A stretch of 6,623 nucleotides of DNA from Actinomycetota bacterium (lineage in GTDB: Bacteria > Actinomycetota > Actinomycetes > Nanopelagicales > Nanopelagicaceae), in assembly GCA_027731885.1 (NCBI GenBank), contig JAQCAO010000070.1:1-6623 (forward strand), written 5' to 3'. The notes under the pieces are model-generated. The model saw nothing but the letters and a program-made list of their open reading frames with translations, was not told the origin of the DNA and did no database searches. Made by a program: the position numbers and the translations under genes. How positions within the stretch are numbered: the first letter of the stretch is position 1; each line of letters begins with the position of its first letter. Shown piece after piece: positions 5,014 through 6,623 of this stretch.

Positions 5014-5502
5014 ATGGAAGGTATCTTAGAAAAGGCAGCGGTAAAACGTTTTATTCAAGCCGCCGCAGATCTTGGAGTAAAGGGAGAAGTAACCGTTCTT
5101 TCTGAAACTGCCCGAACCGCAGTTGATGCAGCAAATGGTCTTGGAATTGAAGTCGGCCAAATTGCATCTTCGCTAATCTTCAAATTGCCCTCTGGCAATC
5201 CACTCTTGATTATCACCAGCGGCCGCCATCGCGTTGATACCGAATTAGTCGCAAAGAATTTAGGAATCCCAGAACTGGGACGAGCTGATGCAAATTACGT
5301 CAAAGAAGTTTCTGGATATTCAGTGGGAGGCGTTGCTCCTATCGGGTGGGTTAACAAGCCCGAATTAACTTTGATTGATCAAGCGCTAAATGACTACGAA
5401 GTTGTTTGGGCTGCCTCAGGACACCCTCACGCTGTTTATCCAACTTCATTTGCTGAATTAATCAAATGCACCGGTGCGACACCGATGGTTGTTGGAGATT
5501 AG
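5014..5502 (+). CDS. YbaK/EbsC-family aminoacyl-tRNA deacylase
   Basis: Cytoplasmic protein of 162 aa, the usual length. Family members hydrolyse mischarged aminoacyl-tRNAs in trans (for example Cys-tRNA-Pro), guarding translation accuracy; the precise tRNA here is not known. Marks seen: the conserved Lys in SSLIFK (K57, the substrate-positioning lysine of YbaK proteins), LLIITSGRHRVD (64-75), the glycine-rich SVGGVAPIGW (103-112), and the closing ASGHPHAVYPTSFAEL (134-149), typical of actinobacterial members. ATG 5014 is preceded by a TATCCT -10 box and no ribosome site, so a leaderless message is likely. Divergent from the MFS gene. Its TAG overlaps the stop of the convergent arsC by 4 bp. 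Confidence 0.9.
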   Translation: MEGILEKAAVKRFIQAAADLGVKGEVTVLSETARTAVDAANGLGIEVGQIASSLIFKLPSGNPLLIITSGRHRVDTELVAKNLGIPELGRADANYVKEVSGYSVGGVAPIGWVNKPELTLIDQALNDYEVVWAASGHPHAVYPTSFAELIKCTGATPMVVGD

Positions 5503-5897
5503 CTAAGTAATTCCGAAAGTAACTTCTCTACTCGCAATTTAATCTCATCTCTAATCACACGAACTGGCTCAATCCCCTGCCCTGCTGGATCTTCCAATAC
5601 CCAATCTTCATAACGCTTGCCAGGATAGAACGGGCAGACATCACCGCAACCCATAGTGATCACCGCATCTGATTCTTGTACAGCCTCAGGTGTTAAAACT
5701 TTTGGAGTGTTATTTGCGATATCGATTCCGACTTCGGCCATCGCTGCTACGGCAACTGGATTAATTGAATCTTTTGGTGCAGAACCTGCAGAAAGCACTT
5801 CAACGCGCCCCTTTCCAAGTTCGCGCATAAAACCTGCCGCCATTTGTGAACGTCCTGCATTATGCACACATACAAAGAGAACTGTTGGTTTGCTCAT
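5499..5897 (-). CDS. arsC: Arsenate reductase ArsC (low-molecular-weight phosphatase fold)
   Basis: Reduces arsenate to arsenite in the cytoplasm; 132 aa, full length. The N-terminal P-loop FVCVHNAGRSQMA carries the CX5R motif with nucleophile C10 and R16. D103-P104 supplies the general acid. GCGDVCPFYPGKRYEDWVLEDPAGQG (83-108) is the pattern I associate with actinobacterial, mycothiol/mycoredoxin-linked ArsC proteins. C84 and C88 lie in this segment, so an intramolecular thioredoxin-type relay cannot be excluded. It starts 13 bp after the stop of the aquaglyceroporin gene and is surely co-transcribed. GAGAAG before the ATG (3-nt spacer) is a weak ribosome site. The TAA overlaps the stop of the convergent YbaK-family gene. 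A protein tyrosine phosphatase role is the lesser alternative. Confidence 0.92.
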   Translation of the reverse strand: MSKPTVLFVCVHNAGRSQMAAGFMRELGKGRVEVLSAGSAPKDSINPVAVAAMAEVGIDIANNTPKVLTPEAVQESDAVITMGCGDVCPFYPGKRYEDWVLEDPAGQGIEPVRVIRDEIKLRVEKLLSELLS

Positions 5898-5910
5898 TTA
5901 CTTCTCGTTT

Positions 5911-6576
5911 CTAGTCTTTGCCTTGGTTTGTTGAAGTTAAAAACTTGGTTAACCCAATACCTGCGATAGCACCGATAATTTGCGCTGCGATAAATGGCAA
6001 GACAGATGCGGGGGCAATACCCGCGAAAGAGTCAGAGAGGGTTCGAGCTACCGTAACTGCGGGATTGGCAAAGCTAGTTGATGAGGTAAAGAAGTAAGCG
6101 GCAGAAATATAAGCGCCAACAAGAACTGGAATCTTTGCTTCACTCTTTTGAGCGATTGCGGTGAAGATAATAAAGACTAGGCCAGCGGTGGCGAGAATTT
6201 CGCTAACAAAGAGATTTGATCCAGTTCGATCTTTCTGCGAGATCTCGATTATTGGTAAGTTAAATATGAAATTAGCTAGCGCCACCCCAGTGACTGCCCC
6301 AATTAACTGCGCCGCTAGGTAGGCAGCGGCGAGAGGCGCTGTAATGGTCATTTTAAATAGCGCAACTGTGGTCACAACTGGGTTGAAGTGAGCGCCACTA
6401 ATCGGCCCCAATATGGTAATTAGAATGTAGAGAATTAGACCGGTTGCCGCAGAGTTGATTGCTAGCTGCACTCCAACATCTTTTGAGAGGTTAGTCGCCA
6501 TTACACCTGAACCGAATACAACGAGCAATAAAGTAGCGGTGCCGATGACTTCGGCAAGTATTCGTCTCAAATTCAC
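5911..6576 (-). CDS. MIP-family aquaglyceroporin, AqpS-like probable arsenite channel
   Basis: Six-helix membrane channel of 221 aa with both half-helix motifs: NPV at 65-67 (SGAHFNPVVT; first NPA altered to NPV) and NPA at 171-173 (SFANPAVTVARTL). E9 and E126 are the conserved helix glutamates of the two repeats. The residue after the second NPA is V174, where water channels and glycerol facilitators normally have the selectivity-filter Arg; that change is a mark I associate with AqpS-type arsenic channels. Paired 13 bp upstream of arsC, it probably lets arsenite out along its gradient, in place of an ArsB or Acr3 pump. Start GTG 6576 forms GTGA with the stop of an upstream frame. A TTG at 6570, 5 nt after GGGGAG, is an alternative start. 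Passage of other small neutral solutes remains possible. Confidence 0.88.
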   Translation of the reverse strand: MNLRRILAEVIGTATLLLVVFGSGVMATNLSKDVGVQLAINSAATGLILYILITILGPISGAHFNPVVTTVALFKMTITAPLAAAYLAAQLIGAVTGVALANFIFNLPIIEISQKDRTGSNLFVSEILATAGLVFIIFTAIAQKSEAKIPVLVGAYISAAYFFTSSTSFANPAVTVARTLSDSFAGIAPASVLPFIAAQIIGAIAGIGLTKFLTSTNQGKD

Positions 6577-6623
6577 TCCCCAATCATCGGGTATGGATCA
6601 GCAGGTAATACCTTGCGGCACGG
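6573..6623 (-). CDS. C-terminal end of an unidentified gene upstream of the channel gene (partial)
   Basis: A reverse-strand frame enters at base 6623 and gives 16 residues, PCRKVLPADPYPMIGE, before TGA at 6575-6573. The stop overlaps the GTG start of the channel gene as GTGA, a common sign of translational coupling within an operon. The GGGGA stretch that could recruit ribosomes for the next gene lies in its last codons. The fragment is too short to identify. An ArsR-type repressor would suit the context, but nothing in these residues shows it. Confidence 0.45.
   Translation of the reverse strand, partial: PCRKVLPADPYPMIGE

Noticed and set aside
5656..5934. + strand frame opposite arsC and the end of the channel gene
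   Set aside because: Antisense to the CX5R-bearing arsC frame; composition reflects the opposite strand codons.
1..6623. CRISPR arrays, tRNA or rRNA genes, insertion sequences, toxin-antitoxin or prophage genes
   Set aside because: No regularly spaced repeats, no cloverleaf or rRNA-like sequence noticed, no transposase or integrase frame; almost all bases are taken by ordinary chromosomal genes.

Overview
The window is a compact bacterial chromosome segment, most likely from an actinobacterium of moderate GC content (roughly half by eye). Four things point there: a DUF6504 gene paired with a DnaE2-type polymerase, a LexA box of the Gram-positive/actinobacterial form CGAAC-N4-GTTCG, an arsenate reductase resembling the mycothiol-linked actinobacterial ArsC proteins, and start sites that look leaderless (TANNNT-N6-ATG). 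Small gaps and moderate GC would suit freshwater planktonic Actinobacteria (acI/Nanopelagicales-like), but that placement is inference.

Left part (1-1606): a leftward SOS-type unit. A promoter whose -10 box abuts an excellent LexA operator drives a DUF6504 gene, followed 23 bp later by a DnaE2-type translesion polymerase that runs off the left edge. Its PHP metal ligands are largely missing. The usual partner imuB is not between the operator and this unit. A perfect 26-bp palindrome sits in the same intergenic region, on the side of the divergent doxX gene.

Middle part (1610-4991): a DoxX-family membrane protein gene with strongly biased, highly-expressed-type codons ends at a strong hairpin terminator shared with a convergent short-chain dehydrogenase (SDR) gene. 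Divergent from the SDR is a TSUP (TauE/SafE) membrane exporter. It converges, with a 5-bp gap, on a MosC/YbjJ-like major facilitator transporter.

Right part (4992-6623): the transporter gene and a YbaK-family aminoacyl-tRNA deacylase gene diverge from only 22 bp. That gap holds two face-to-face -10 boxes sharing the same TA step, each 6 nt from its ATG. The deacylase gene overlaps by 4 bp, tail to tail, with arsC. arsC is the distal gene of a leftward operon with an AqpS-like aquaglyceroporin. Together these suggest a channel-based arsenic route: ArsC reduces arsenate to arsenite, which leaves passively through the channel. The end of a further upstream gene, overlapping the channel start by GTGA, enters at the right edge.

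No rRNA, tRNA, CRISPR array, insertion sequence or prophage gene was seen, and no gene-free stretch exceeds 300 bases. The longest gaps are 1484-1659 and the roughly 110 bases before 3043.
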